Shown: in pieces, positions 32,598 to 41,496 of the stretch
Layout: each line of letters opens with the position of its first letter
Numbering within the stretch: position 1 is the first letter of the stretch
NCBI RefSeq assembly: GCF_004348985.1
Contig: NZ_SMKW01000029.1
Location: 1 to 64,000, forward strand
DNA from: Saccharopolyspora elongata
Lineage (GTDB): Bacteria; Actinomycetota; Actinomycetes; Mycobacteriales; Pseudonocardiaceae
DNA length: 64,000 bases
Reading direction: 5' to 3'
Notes under the pieces: model-generated
Told to the model about the DNA's origin: nothing
What the model saw: only the letters and a program-made list of their open reading frames with translations
The model's database searches: none
Position numbers and translations under genes: made by a program

Positions 32598-33383
32598 TCA
32601 GTCGGCGAGTGAGCCGAGGCGGTCGCTCGCCGTGACGCCGCCGTCGACGAACATCGTGCTGCCGGTGACGAAGCTGGCTTCGTCGCTGAGCAGGAAGCGG
32701 ACGACGGAGGCGACCTCTTCCGGTTGCCCGACGCGGCCGAGCATCGCATCGCCGCGCATCCGGGCCATGCGCCGGGTGTCGGCGAGGCTGCGCTCCAGCA
32801 TCGGCGTTTCGATGTACCCGGGGCAGACCGCGTTGACCCGGACCCCGGCCGGGCCGAACTGCGCGGCCAGCGACCGGGTCAGCCCGAGGACTCCCGCTTT
32901 GGAAGCGCTGTAGGACGGGATGTTCGCCTGCCCGAGGGTCGCGTTGATGGACGAGATCGCGACGATGGCCGAGCCCGGCTGCGCCTCGAGGTCCTCGGCG
33001 AGCGCCGCGGCCGCGTAGGCGTACGCCGTGAGGTTGACGTCGAGGACGCGTTGCCACGCCTCGCGCGACAACTTCGTCACCGGCGTCGAGTCGACAACGC
33101 CCGCGGCATGGACGAAACCGCCGATCCTGCCGACGGCCCGTCGGGCTTCGCCGAGGGCGTCGTCGTACCGGGCCACGTCGGCGACATCGATCCCGGACAC
33201 GGCGACCGGCGTCTCGTGGTCGTGCTCGATCTGCTTCGCGACGGCGGTCGCGCCCTGCTCGTCTCGATCCCACAGCACCACCGGTCGACCGGCGGCCGCC
33301 AGGGTGCGGGCGCAGGCCGCGCCGATCCCGGATGCCGCGCCGGTGACCAGCACGGGCGTCTTCGGAGATGTCTTGGCACTCAT
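32598..33383 (-). CDS. SDR dehydrogenase
   Basis: The 261-residue classical SDR carries TGAASGIGAACART (nucleotide loop), a catalytic Ser in AISSINATLGQ, YSASKAG (Tyr, Lys) and VCPGYIETPM. Its ATG overlaps the stop of the MFS transporter gene (ATGA) and has a perfect GGAGGAAACGCG site. Transport and oxidation of one substrate are thus linked. A steroid or bile-acid hydroxyl is plausible. The specificity is not readable from sequence. Confidence 0.85.
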   Translation of the reverse strand: MSAKTSPKTPVLVTGAASGIGAACARTLAAAGRPVVLWDRDEQGATAVAKQIEHDHETPVAVSGIDVADVARYDDALGEARRAVGRIGGFVHAAGVVDSTPVTKLSREAWQRVLDVNLTAYAYAAAALAEDLEAQPGSAIVAISSINATLGQANIPSYSASKAGVLGLTRSLAAQFGPAGVRVNAVCPGYIETPMLERSLADTRRMARMRGDAMLGRVGQPEEVASVVRFLLSDEASFVTGSTMFVDGGVTASDRLGSLAD

Positions 33384-34759
33384 CGCGTTTCCTCCATCGT
33401 CGCACCGGAATCCGATCGGCCCGCGACGGCCGGGCCGTCGTCGGTGAGGTCGCGGCCCCTGGTCTCGGCGATGAGCCAGATCGACACGATCGTGATCGCC
33501 GCCGACAGGGCCGCGATGGCGGTCAGCGGCAGGCTCGAACCCCCGGTGGCGGCGACGAGGCTGGTGGCGATCAGCGGGGTGAAGCCGGCGCCGAGCAGGC
33601 TGGCGAGCTGGTAGCCGAGCGAGACACCCGTGTACCGGACGCGGGTGCCGAACATCTCCGAGAGCATCGGCGCCAGCGGCGAGTACATCAGGTTCTGCAG
33701 CACCTGGGCGATCATCAGCCCGACCGTCATGACCACCACGGACTCGCTGTCGACCATGGCGTAGAGCGGGAACGCGAAGAGCACCGTGCCGACCGCGCCC
33801 ACCATGACCACGCGGCGCCGCCCGAACCGGTCGGACAAGGCGGAGAACAAGGGGATGCAGACGATCGAGACGGACACCGTGAACAGCAGCGCCCGCATGA
33901 CATCGGACATCTGGTACCCGAGCCCCGTGGCGTAGGCGATGATGTGCGAGCTGGTCAGGGCCGTGAGCGCGAAGGGCCCGATACCGGCGGCGCACGCCAG
34001 GACGAGCGCGCGCGGCTGCCGCAGCAGCTGCAGCGCGGGCACCTTGGGCTGCGCCTGGGATTCCGCGGCGGCAGCGGCCTCGCGGAACACCGGGCTTTCG
34101 ACGACGCTCAGCCGGACGTACAGCCCGATCATCAGCAGCACCGCGCTCAGCAGGAAGGGCACCCGCCAGCCCCAGGAGAGGAAGGCCTCGCTCGGCAGGA
34201 GGGTCACCAGCGTGACCGCGGCGGTGGAGAGCAGGAAGCCGAACGGCGAGCCGAGCTGCATGATCCCGACCCACGCCCCTCGGCGCCTGGAGTCGGCGTG
34301 CTCGATGACCATCAGCGCCGCGCCGCCGTACTCCCCGCCGACCGCCACGCCCTGCACGATGCGCAGCAGGACGAGCAACACCGGGGCGGCGAAGCCGATC
34401 TTGTCGTAGGTGGGCAGGACGCCGATGAGGAAGCTGGCGCCGCCCATCAGCATCATGGTCACCACGAGCATCGACTTGCGCCCGAGCCGGTCGCCGAAAT
34501 GCCCGAACAGGAGCCCGCCCAGGGGACGTGCCACGTAGCCGGCCGCCAACGTCCCGAAGGCCGCGACGGTCGAGACGCCCGGGGTGAGCGCCGGGAAGTA
34601 GAGCTTCCCGAACACCAGGGCCGCCATCGTGCTGTAGAGCAGGAAGTCGTAGTACTCGATGACGGTCCCCAGCAGGCTGGAAAGCGCCACCTTGCGCAAT
34701 TGTGCTGACCCGACGGAAGACGGGCCGGCACCCGTCGGGGTTGGTTCCTGCGAGTTCAT
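33380..34759 (-). CDS. MHS-family MFS transporter
   Basis: This 459-residue, 12-helix major facilitator of the metabolite:H+ symporter (MHS) type carries the motif GHFGDRLGRK between helices 2 and 3 and LRIVQGVAVGGEYGGAAL in helix 4. MHS carriers take up organic acids such as shikimate, alpha-ketoglutarate or aromatic acids with protons. In a steroid cluster a carboxylated steroid or degradation acid is likely (inference). Good GGAGG site before ATG 34759. It heads a two-gene unit with the SDR. No KstR2-type box is visible directly upstream. Confidence 0.85.
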   Translation of the reverse strand: MNSQEPTPTGAGPSSVGSAQLRKVALSSLLGTVIEYYDFLLYSTMAALVFGKLYFPALTPGVSTVAAFGTLAAGYVARPLGGLLFGHFGDRLGRKSMLVVTMMLMGGASFLIGVLPTYDKIGFAAPVLLVLLRIVQGVAVGGEYGGAALMVIEHADSRRRGAWVGIMQLGSPFGFLLSTAAVTLVTLLPSEAFLSWGWRVPFLLSAVLLMIGLYVRLSVVESPVFREAAAAAESQAQPKVPALQLLRQPRALVLACAAGIGPFALTALTSSHIIAYATGLGYQMSDVMRALLFTVSVSIVCIPLFSALSDRFGRRRVVMVGAVGTVLFAFPLYAMVDSESVVVMTVGLMIAQVLQNLMYSPLAPMLSEMFGTRVRYTGVSLGYQLASLLGAGFTPLIATSLVAATGGSSLPLTAIAALSAAITIVSIWLIAETRGRDLTDDGPAVAGRSDSGATMEETR

Positions 34760-34873
34760 CGGGGGCCTCCAGCCGATACCCGACCAATGGGGAATTTCCT
34801 ATGTGGACCGTTCACCGGTCGCACCGCACGGCGATCGAGGAGGAACGCCGCGTGTCGTACGGCAGGGCGCCCG

Positions 34874-35401
34874 CTACAGCCGGCCGCGGAGGTACCCGAA
34901 GAACCCGGGCGTCTTGGTGACGCGGAGGCGGGTGAGCTTGCGGTAGCTGATCCGCCACCGTCCCTCCACCTTCCGGTATTCCTCGTGGTAGTGGCCGTAG
35001 CCGTGCATGTGCTCGGTGACGTCACCGTGCTGCCACCAGAGCTCGTCCTCCATCGCCCAGATCCCGCGCGCCGTGGTCGGGGAGGTGAGCTCGATCTCCG
35101 GCATGTGCCCGTGGTGCACCGTGGTGACCTTCGTGTCGCCGTCGAGGAGCCCGGAGATCGCCTTGGTCAGCGCCTCGGCGCCGACCACCTTGTTCCCCTG
35201 GCCGTCCGCCTGCGGCCGGTTCGCGTCCGGAACGTCGGCGTAGGACTCGCTGACCACGTCGTCGGTGTGGCACTCCGCGTAGCGGTCCCACTGCTTGGTG
35301 TCCATCACGCGAAGGCGCCTGGCGAAGAGGGACTGGATCTCCGAGATCGCCAGCAGCTCCTCGGCCGCCGACGGCGTCGCATCCACGGGAACGCTCGACA
35401 T
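34874..35401 (-). CDS. SnoaL-like / NTF2-fold protein
   Basis: A 175-residue alpha+beta barrel of the SnoaL_4 type (SEIQSLFARRLRVMDTKQWD, then VTTVHHGHMPEIELTSPTTA, then HEEYRKVEGRWRISYRKLTR). The family includes scytalone-dehydratase-like and bile-acid-dehydratase-like enzymes with a His/Asp/Tyr set. HHGHMPEIE could hold the His. The role is probably dehydration or isomerisation of a steroid intermediate. It has a strong GGAGGAAAGGC site and a KstR2-like box 134 bp upstream. Confidence 0.78.
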   Translation of the reverse strand: MSSVPVDATPSAAEELLAISEIQSLFARRLRVMDTKQWDRYAECHTDDVVSESYADVPDANRPQADGQGNKVVGAEALTKAISGLLDGDTKVTTVHHGHMPEIELTSPTTARGIWAMEDELWWQHGDVTEHMHGYGHYHEEYRKVEGRWRISYRKLTRLRVTKTPGFFGYLRGRL

Positions 35402-35789
35402 GCCTTTCCTCCTGCGTCGTCCTTGACGTTGACCGGCAGCCGCGGTGGCGACGACCTCCGCCCGAAATGCACCGGGCGGCGCGCGGACCCGGCGGGCGTT
35501 CAGCGTTCAGCCCGCTTCGTTTTTCCGCGAATTGCCCAAGCGCTTGCTTGATGGCGGGAAGGTTAACCACGCGCAGGGGAGGCGTCAAGGAGAAGGCCGC
35601 GTTTCCGTCGAGCGAGGTCGCGGCGGGTGCCGCGGGTTGGGGCCGCAACCGGTTCTCCGGAAACCGGCCCGCAGCTCGCGGCGATCAACGAATTCGGAAA
35701 CCTTCGAGCGGGGTGCTCCCCCGGCGCTCCACGCGTCAGGGAGGGCCCGTTTGCGCAACGCGGCAGTCAGCACGACCCGCCGGTCGTGG
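35402..35789. other. Region between the kstD-like and SnoaL genes
   Basis: This 388-bp stretch contains the KstR2-like box at 35535-35548 and presumably the SnoaL promoter. I see no further gene; the frames across it have shadow-like composition. Confidence 0.5.
35535..35548. promoter_or_regulatory. KstR2-type operator (one mismatch)
   Basis: CCCAAGCGCTTGCT differs from AnCAAGnnCTTGnT only at the first base. It lies 134 bp upstream of the SnoaL-like gene. Confidence 0.7.
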
Positions 35790-37340
35790 TCATCGTGCGA
35801 GCATGTCCAGCGCGGCGAGGTGGCTGAACACCATGCACGAGCCGATCGGATTGCCCCCACCCGGGTACGCGGTGCCGCTGACCGCCGCCATCGAGTTGCC
35901 CGCGGCGTAGAGGCCCGGGATCGCGCTTCCAGACGTGTCGAGCACCCGGGCCCGCGCGTCGGTGCGCAGCCCGCCCTTGGTGCCGAGATCGGAGATCCCG
36001 AACGCAGCGGCGTGGAACGGTCCCTTCTCGATGGGGACCAGCGGCGAGCCGTCCCCGGCGAACGCCCGGTCGTACGGCTCGGCACCGCGGTGGAAGTCCT
36101 CATCGGTTCCGGCGGCCGCGAACGCGTTGAACCGCGCCACCGTCCGCGCCAGGTTCTCGGCCGGGACACCGATCTGCTCGGCGAGCTCGCCCAGGGTGTC
36201 GGCGCTGAACCACAGGCCGGCGTCGACGTAGTCCTCGGTCTCCCCCATCGGGACGCTGGTCGAGCGCACCGGCGGCCGCGCACCCTCGCGGTCGTCGTAG
36301 ATCATCCAGAACGGCAGCGTCACGCTGCCGTCGCCGATGCGGTCGATGACGACGCGGCCGATCCGGTCGTACGGCCAGGACTCGTTGACGAAGCGCTCCG
36401 CGTTGTCGTCGACGAAGATCCCGCCGGTGAACCACAGCGAGAACGTCGACGTCCCGTCGGGGTGGGTGATGCCGGGCGACCACCACGCCTCCGACATCAG
36501 GTCGGTGTCCGCGCCGGCGTCGATGCCGGCCTGGATCGCCTTGCCCAGGTTGCCCGACGGCCCCATGGCATCGCGCGCCGCCCCCGGAACCTGGTGCTCG
36601 GTCCGCATCTGCTGGTTCCGCTCGAATCCGCCGGAGGCGATCAGCACGCCCCTGCGGGCGCGGATCCGGCGCCGCCGGCCACCCTCGTCGACCACGGCAC
36701 CGACCACGACGTCGCCCTCGCGCACCAGCTCGTCGCAGACCGCGCCGCGGCGCATCCGAACGCCGTCCTGCTTGGACAGCGCGAGGAGCAGCCTGCCGAT
36801 CAACGCCTGCCCGCCGATGAGCAGGTCGGCCGGCGGATTGCCCGCCCGGTCGACGTCCAGCGGCGGCCGGAGGGAGTCCCGCAAGGCGCCGAGCCGCTCA
36901 GGCTCCAGCGGCGTCGGCATGATGTGCCGGCCGGTCGCGCTCGCCTTCGGGGCGGACCCGAAGTAGTCCGGCCACGGGTAGACCAGGAACTCGAAGTCGT
37001 CGTCGGCTTCCAGGTAGTCGACCAGCCGTCCGCCGTTGTCCAGGAACGCGTCCTGCAGCTCCCGGGGCGTGCGATCCCCCACCACCGCGCGGAAGTAGGT
37101 CTTGGCGTCCGCCAGGGTGTCCTGGTCACCGGCCCGCCGGAGCACCGCGTTGCCCGGGAACCACAGGCCGCCGCCGGAATACGCCGTGGTGCCGCCGAAC
37201 TTGTCGGTCGCCTCGGCCACGATCACCGAGAGCCCCTCCCGGGCCGCGGTGTAGGCCCCGGTCAGCGCTCCGCCGCCGGAACCGATCACCAGCACGTCGC
37301 ACTCGTCGTCCCAGCGGTTCGAAGTCTCGTCCGTCGCCAT
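35790..37340 (-). CDS. kstD: 3-ketosteroid dehydrogenase (KstD family), first copy
   Basis: A 516-residue FAD enzyme of the KstD/fumarate reductase family. The FAD-binding loop GSGGGALTGAYTAA lies near the N-terminus, FGGTTAYSGGGLW follows the first strand, and the C-terminal active-site loop is AYPGGGNPIGSCMVFSHLAA, with the Tyr and Gly known from KstD. KstD removes hydrogens from C1-C2 of 3-ketosteroids. With KshA this triggers ring B cleavage. Related enzymes act on C4-C5, so the exact bond is open. The ATG at 37340 has only a weak site. A degenerate KstR2-like box lies 83 bp upstream. Confidence 0.82.
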   Translation of the reverse strand: MATDETSNRWDDECDVLVIGSGGGALTGAYTAAREGLSVIVAEATDKFGGTTAYSGGGLWFPGNAVLRRAGDQDTLADAKTYFRAVVGDRTPRELQDAFLDNGGRLVDYLEADDDFEFLVYPWPDYFGSAPKASATGRHIMPTPLEPERLGALRDSLRPPLDVDRAGNPPADLLIGGQALIGRLLLALSKQDGVRMRRGAVCDELVREGDVVVGAVVDEGGRRRRIRARRGVLIASGGFERNQQMRTEHQVPGAARDAMGPSGNLGKAIQAGIDAGADTDLMSEAWWSPGITHPDGTSTFSLWFTGGIFVDDNAERFVNESWPYDRIGRVVIDRIGDGSVTLPFWMIYDDREGARPPVRSTSVPMGETEDYVDAGLWFSADTLGELAEQIGVPAENLARTVARFNAFAAAGTDEDFHRGAEPYDRAFAGDGSPLVPIEKGPFHAAAFGISDLGTKGGLRTDARARVLDTSGSAIPGLYAAGNSMAAVSGTAYPGGGNPIGSCMVFSHLAALDMLAR

Positions 37341-37422
37341 GGGATCACGATGCTCCCGGACGGCTCCGCCGTGCCGATTCGATCCCACTGACCAAGACGG
37401 ACATTTCCCGCCCGCGCAGCTG

Positions 37423-37436
37423 AGCAAGCGCTCGGG
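37423..37436. promoter_or_regulatory. KstR2-like operator (degenerate)
   Basis: AGCAAGCGCTCGGG keeps the left half CAAGCG but loses the right half. Its place, 83 bp upstream of the first kstD, fits an operator that has weakened. Confidence 0.4.
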
Positions 37437-37680
37437 TGGGAGCGCCCAAGGGCCCGGTGCGGTGCGGATTCCCGGTGAGCGGGAGGCCTGCGAGCATTCG
37501 GCGGGCGAGGCTGGAAGCCTGGTGCTCTCGGGTGGCGCAGGAGCCGGCGATCCCGCCCAATTCGGGCCATTCCGCTTCTTTCGTCTTGGTGGGCAGCTGT
37601 GACTGCGGTACCCGACGTGCCGTGGCCGCGCACGCTGTCGCCAAGCGCCGGAGGCGCTTTCGGGCCCACCTCCGCAACTG

Positions 37681-37843
37681 GCACCGCCGCGGGTTCATGG
37701 TGCCCACCCCTCCGGGGTTCTCCCGGCGAGGACGGCCCCTCCGCCGTGTATTGGGCATACATCAGGAGGGGCACCCACAGTCCAGGGAGCCTCTGAGGTT
37801 CCGCTACCCGCACCGCCACCCAAAAATGAGCCTGGAAAAACCT
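37681..37843. repeat. Structured intergenic element, copy 2
   Basis: This second copy of the 13201-13353 element shares GCACCGCCGCGGGTTC, GGCGAGGACGGCCCC, GCCGTGTATTGGGCATACAT and CCCGCACCGCCACCC. Here the stem is GCCCCTCC with GGAGGGGC around the same GTGTATTGG-CATACA centre. Compared with copy 1, the arms differ but still pair. It fills the leader region of the plus-strand SDR (ATG 37869). A 137-residue minus frame across it is a shadow. Confidence 0.65.
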
Positions 37844-37868
37844 CAATGCGCCAGTGAAAGGGAATCCG

Positions 37869-38642
37869 ATGGGACGACTCGATGGCAAGGTGGCCATCAT
37901 CACCGGCGCCGCGCAGGGCTTGGGAGCCGCCACCGCGCGGCTGTTCGCCGCCGAAGGTGCTGCCGTGGTGCTCGGTGACGTGCTCGTCGACGCGGGGAAG
38001 CAGGTCGCGGACGAGATCGGTTCGCGCGCGATGTTCCAGCAGATCGACGTCCGGGACGAGGCGGACTGGCGCGAGTTGGTCGCCGCGTCCGCCGACCGGT
38101 TCGGCGGCATCGACATCCTCGTCAACAACGCGGGAATCCTGCATTGCGCGGAGATCGAAGAACTGTCGGTCGCGGACACCCAGCAGGTGCTCGACATCAA
38201 CGTGCTCGGCGTCCTGCTCGGCGTCAAGGCCGTGGTGCCGACGATGAAGGCGGCGGGGCGGGGCGTGATCGTCAACACCTCGTCGGTGGACGGGCTCCGC
38301 GGCGTCAACGGCCTGGCCGCGTACTCGGCCAGCAAGTGGGCGGTGCGCGGGTTGTCCCGGTCACTGGCGTACGAGCTGGGGCCGTCCGGGATCCGCGTGT
38401 GCACCATCCATCCCGGCGGGATGAACACCGCGGTGGGAAATCCCGCCGGCGAGTCCGGTGAGGCGCTGCAACAGCACTACGTCGACGCGCCGTTGCAACG
38501 CATCGGCGAGCCGGAGGAGATCGCCCAGGCGACGCTGTTCGCGGCCAGCGACGCGGCGAGCGACCTGTCCGGGGCGGAGATCGCGGCGGGACGGCGATTG
38601 CGAACCCGTTTCGCGCAGCGGTGCATCCTCGCCAGCCGGTGA
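37869..38642 (+). CDS. SDR dehydrogenase with disturbed C-terminus
   Basis: A 257-residue SDR of the FabG3/20beta-hydroxysteroid dehydrogenase type: TGAAQGLGAATARL, NNAGILH, TSSVDGLRG (Ser), YSASKWAV (Tyr, Lys), HPGGMNT. The family normally ends in a (A/V)DGG segment. Here LSGAEIAAGRRLRTRF runs out of pattern, while a shift of one base near 38586-38590 restores LSGAEIAADGDCEPV and ends at 38649. Either a real frameshift or a sequence error is likely. The catalytic core is intact. RBS AAGGGA lies 6 nt before ATG 37869. Confidence 0.8.
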   Translation: MGRLDGKVAIITGAAQGLGAATARLFAAEGAAVVLGDVLVDAGKQVADEIGSRAMFQQIDVRDEADWRELVAASADRFGGIDILVNNAGILHCAEIEELSVADTQQVLDINVLGVLLGVKAVVPTMKAAGRGVIVNTSSVDGLRGVNGLAAYSASKWAVRGLSRSLAYELGPSGIRVCTIHPGGMNTAVGNPAGESGEALQQHYVDAPLQRIGEPEEIAQATLFAASDAASDLSGAEIAAGRRLRTRFAQRCILASR

Positions 38643-38781
38643 GGAGTGAACGGCCTGTTCGCCTCGATAGGTGAGGTGAACGGTCCGTTCGCTCCATCCG
38701 TCCCGCGTCGGCGGGCACCGCTGGGAGTGGAGTGAACGGACCGTTCGTCCCGATAGACGAGGCGAACAGGCCGTTCACTCC
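38643..38781. terminator. 24-bp-arm inverted repeat between convergent genes
   Basis: GGAGTGAACGGCCTGTTCGC plus CTCG (38643-38666) is exactly complementary to 38758-38781. Inside, a second pair of GTGAACGG-CCGTTC motifs (38672-38694 and 38727-38750) also pairs imperfectly. It begins at the SDR stop and ends 29 bp short of the second kstD stop, so it probably terminates both. Confidence 0.75.
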
Positions 38782-38809
38782 ACCGCTTTCGAGGGAGTCG
38801 GCATCGTTG

Positions 38810-40531
38810 TCAGTCGGAGGATGCGGGCACAACCGGAACTTCCCGGCCTGCGGCGTGGCGCGCCACCACGGTGCCGTAGACGAGCCCCTGACCGATGGTC
38901 GCCCCGGCTCCCGGATACGTGGTGCCGAACGCGTTCGCCGCGGTGTTGCCGATCGCGTAGAGCCCGTCGATCGGGGAACGGTCCGACCGCAGCACCCGCC
39001 CGTGCCCGTCCGCTCGCAGCCCTCCGCAGGTGCCGAGGTCGCTGAGGACGATCCGCACCGCGTACAGCTGTCCCTGCAGGGGGCGCAGGTTCGGGTTCGG
39101 CGCGACGGTCGGATCGCCGTAGTAGCGGTCATAGGCGCTGGTGCCGCGGCCGAAGTCCTCGTCGACGCCGGCGGCCGCGAGTTCGTTGAACCGGCGCAGG
39201 GATGCGACGAGCCCCTCGACCGGCAACCCGGTCCGGCGGGCCAGATCGGCGGGATCGTCCGCCCGGTGCGCGATGCCGGCGGCGTACCAGCTCTCCGGCA
39301 GCTGCATCCGCGGGAACAGCCCGGCCGCGTACACGTAGCTGTTGCGGTAGCGCTGGTCGAACACCATCCACATCGACCCGACGGCGTCGCCGGCCCGCTC
39401 CCGCGCCAGGACCCGCTGGCCGAAGCTCATGTAGTCGGTCGCCTCGTTGACGAACCGGCGGCCGTGCCGATCGACGATGAGCGAACCCGGCAGCGACCGC
39501 TCGGCGAGCAGCACCAGGGGCGCCGCCCCGGGCAACGGCGCGACGGCCGGGAACCACCACGCCTGGTCCATCAGGTCGACGTCGGCTCCCGCCTCCCGCC
39601 CGATCCGGATGGCGTCTCCGGTGTTCCCCTCGTTCCCCAGGCTCCAGCCGGGTTCGAGCGCCTCCGACTGGAACTCGTGGCGCAGCGCGATGTTGTGGTC
39701 GAAACCGCCGGCCGCGAGCACGACACCGCGCCGTGCCCGCACCGTCACCTCGCGCCCGTCCTGCTCCAGCACCACGCCGGTCACCCGGTCGCCCTCCGTG
39801 GTCAACCGCTGCACCGAGGTCCGGGTCCACACCGGAATCCCGGCCCGCAGGACACCCGCGTACAAGCCGGCCGCGAGCGCCTGACCGCCCGCGACGTACT
39901 CCCGGCCGAGCAGCTTTCCGCCGATGCCCTGGGAAACCCGCCGCACCACGCGCGGAACCGCGCGTCGCGGAACCCGGGTCATGAGGTTCATCCACTTGTA
40001 GTCGAAACCGGTGATCGGCATCGGCACCGGGGACTTCAGGCCCGTGGGGCGCAGCCGGGCCCGCTCGGCGCCCAGGACCGCGAGGTCGAACGGCTTGCAC
40101 TCGCAGCTGCGGCCGGCCGCGGTGCCACCGGGCAGCTCCGGGTGGTAGTCGGAGTAGCCCTTGCTCCACATGAAGCGCATCGGCGTGGTCCGCTGCAGCA
40201 TCCGGACGGTCTCCTCGCCGTGGCGCAGGAAGCTCTCCCACCGCTGGTCCGGCGAGCTGCCGTCGACGACGGAGCGCAGGTAGAGCTCGGCGCGCTCGGG
40301 CGAGTCGACCGCCCCCTCCGCCGCCAGCAGGGAGCTCGCCGGGATCCAGAACGCACCACCGGAAAGGGCCGTCGACCCGCCGACGTAGTCCGTCTTCTCG
40401 ACGATGAGCACGTCGAGCCCCAGTTCTCGCGCCGCGAGCGCCGCGGCCATCCCAGTACCGGAGCCGGCCACGACGAGGTCGACGATCGTGTCGTGGGCGG
40501 CCGCGGGAGCGGGCGGTGTGCTCGTGGGCAT
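38810..40531 (-). CDS. kstD: 3-ketosteroid dehydrogenase (KstD family), second copy
   Basis: A 573-residue flavoprotein of the KstD family: VVAGSGTGMAAALAARELGL (FAD loop), DYVGGSTALSGGAFWIP, a GREYVAGGQALAAGLY middle loop, and TYPGAGATIGQGLVYG as the C-terminal active-site loop. The loop differs clearly from that of the first copy (YPGGGNPIG). The two enzymes are therefore distinct, perhaps Delta1 versus Delta4 activity or different ring substituents. ATG 40531 has GAGGAGACTTC upstream. It follows the SDR gene by 107 nt in one minus-strand unit. Confidence 0.82.
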   Translation of the reverse strand: MPTSTPPAPAAAHDTIVDLVVAGSGTGMAAALAARELGLDVLIVEKTDYVGGSTALSGGAFWIPASSLLAAEGAVDSPERAELYLRSVVDGSSPDQRWESFLRHGEETVRMLQRTTPMRFMWSKGYSDYHPELPGGTAAGRSCECKPFDLAVLGAERARLRPTGLKSPVPMPITGFDYKWMNLMTRVPRRAVPRVVRRVSQGIGGKLLGREYVAGGQALAAGLYAGVLRAGIPVWTRTSVQRLTTEGDRVTGVVLEQDGREVTVRARRGVVLAAGGFDHNIALRHEFQSEALEPGWSLGNEGNTGDAIRIGREAGADVDLMDQAWWFPAVAPLPGAAPLVLLAERSLPGSLIVDRHGRRFVNEATDYMSFGQRVLARERAGDAVGSMWMVFDQRYRNSYVYAAGLFPRMQLPESWYAAGIAHRADDPADLARRTGLPVEGLVASLRRFNELAAAGVDEDFGRGTSAYDRYYGDPTVAPNPNLRPLQGQLYAVRIVLSDLGTCGGLRADGHGRVLRSDRSPIDGLYAIGNTAANAFGTTYPGAGATIGQGLVYGTVVARHAAGREVPVVPASSD

Positions 40532-40638
40532 CGAAGTCTCCTCGTCCTGGTGCGGTACTGCGATGCCGCAGCCCACCACCGCTGCGCACCGGCGGTGAAG
40601 AGCTGCTCCCGCTCAACGGGATGGGCTCGATCCACCGA

Positions 40639-41496
40639 TCAATCGCGCCGGCCGAACCGGCTCCGGTGGGGCTCAGGGGCGCGACGGCGCGTGAGCCGGT
40701 CGGCACGCGCCGCCATGGCCGCGTGCACGGTCTCGGGGTGGGTGACGATGTAGAACTCGCCTTGCGCCGCCTGCTCCATGATCATCGCCGCAGCTTCGTC
40801 GGCGCTGATGGCCTCCTCGAGCATGGCCATCATGGCCTGCCGGTGCTCCTCCGCGGCCGCGACGTCACCGGATTCGACGCCGCCCGCGGCGCTGAAGATG
40901 TTGGACGCCACCGGCCCCGGCAGCACGGCCGCGACGGAGACATCGGCGCCGACTTGGGCGATCTCCTGGTGCAGGCACTCGATCATGCCCAGCACGGCGT
41001 GCTTGCTCATGATGTACGGGGCTTGCAGGGGCAACGTCGTGACGGCACCGACCGACGCGATCGTCAGCACGTGGCTGCGCCGCTCGTCTTCGATCATGGC
41101 GGGCAGGAAGGCCCGGACCCCGTGGAATACCCCGCTGATGTTGATGTCCACGACCCGCCGCCAGCTCTCCGGCGGGACGTCCCACAGGTAGCCGACCTGC
41201 TCGACCCCGGCGTTGTTGATCAGCAGCCGGACCGGGCCGAACTCGTCGCGCACCTGGCGGGCGAGCCGCATCATCGCGCCGGGATCCCGGACGTCTACGA
41301 CGTGCGCGACCACGCGGCCACCACTGCCGTGCTCCTCGTCGGCGATGGCGCGCACGGCCGGCTCGTCGACGTCCGCCGCGATCACCGTCATGCCGAGGTT
41401 CCCGGCGAGGTGTCGGGCCAATCCGGCACCGAGCCCGGAACCGGCACCCGTCACCACGGCGAGACCCCCGCCGAACACCTCCTGCTGAGTGGGCAC
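40639..41496 (-). CDS. SDR dehydrogenase
   Basis: A 285-residue classical SDR with TGAGSGLGAGLARHL, NNAGVEQVG, TIASVGAVTTLPLQ (Ser) and YIMSKHAVLG (Tyr, Lys). It has a C-terminal extension of about 45 residues with a basic tail. The GTG at 41496 has GGAGGGAGTTC upstream. Longer frames to 41937 include non-coding DNA. It heads the unit with the second kstD, so it likely oxidises a hydroxysteroid that feeds that enzyme. An exact KstR2-type box sits 248 bp upstream in the divergent gap. Confidence 0.83.
   Translation of the reverse strand: MPTQQEVFGGGLAVVTGAGSGLGAGLARHLAGNLGMTVIAADVDEPAVRAIADEEHGSGGRVVAHVVDVRDPGAMMRLARQVRDEFGPVRLLINNAGVEQVGYLWDVPPESWRRVVDINISGVFHGVRAFLPAMIEDERRSHVLTIASVGAVTTLPLQAPYIMSKHAVLGMIECLHQEIAQVGADVSVAAVLPGPVASNIFSAAGGVESGDVAAAEEHRQAMMAMLEEAISADEAAAMIMEQAAQGEFYIVTHPETVHAAMAARADRLTRRRAPEPHRSRFGRRD

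Noticed and set aside
37345-37758. 137-residue minus frame beginning MPNTRRRGRP
   Set aside because: It reads through the repeated structured element and is Arg-rich without a domain, so it is a by-product of the repeat.
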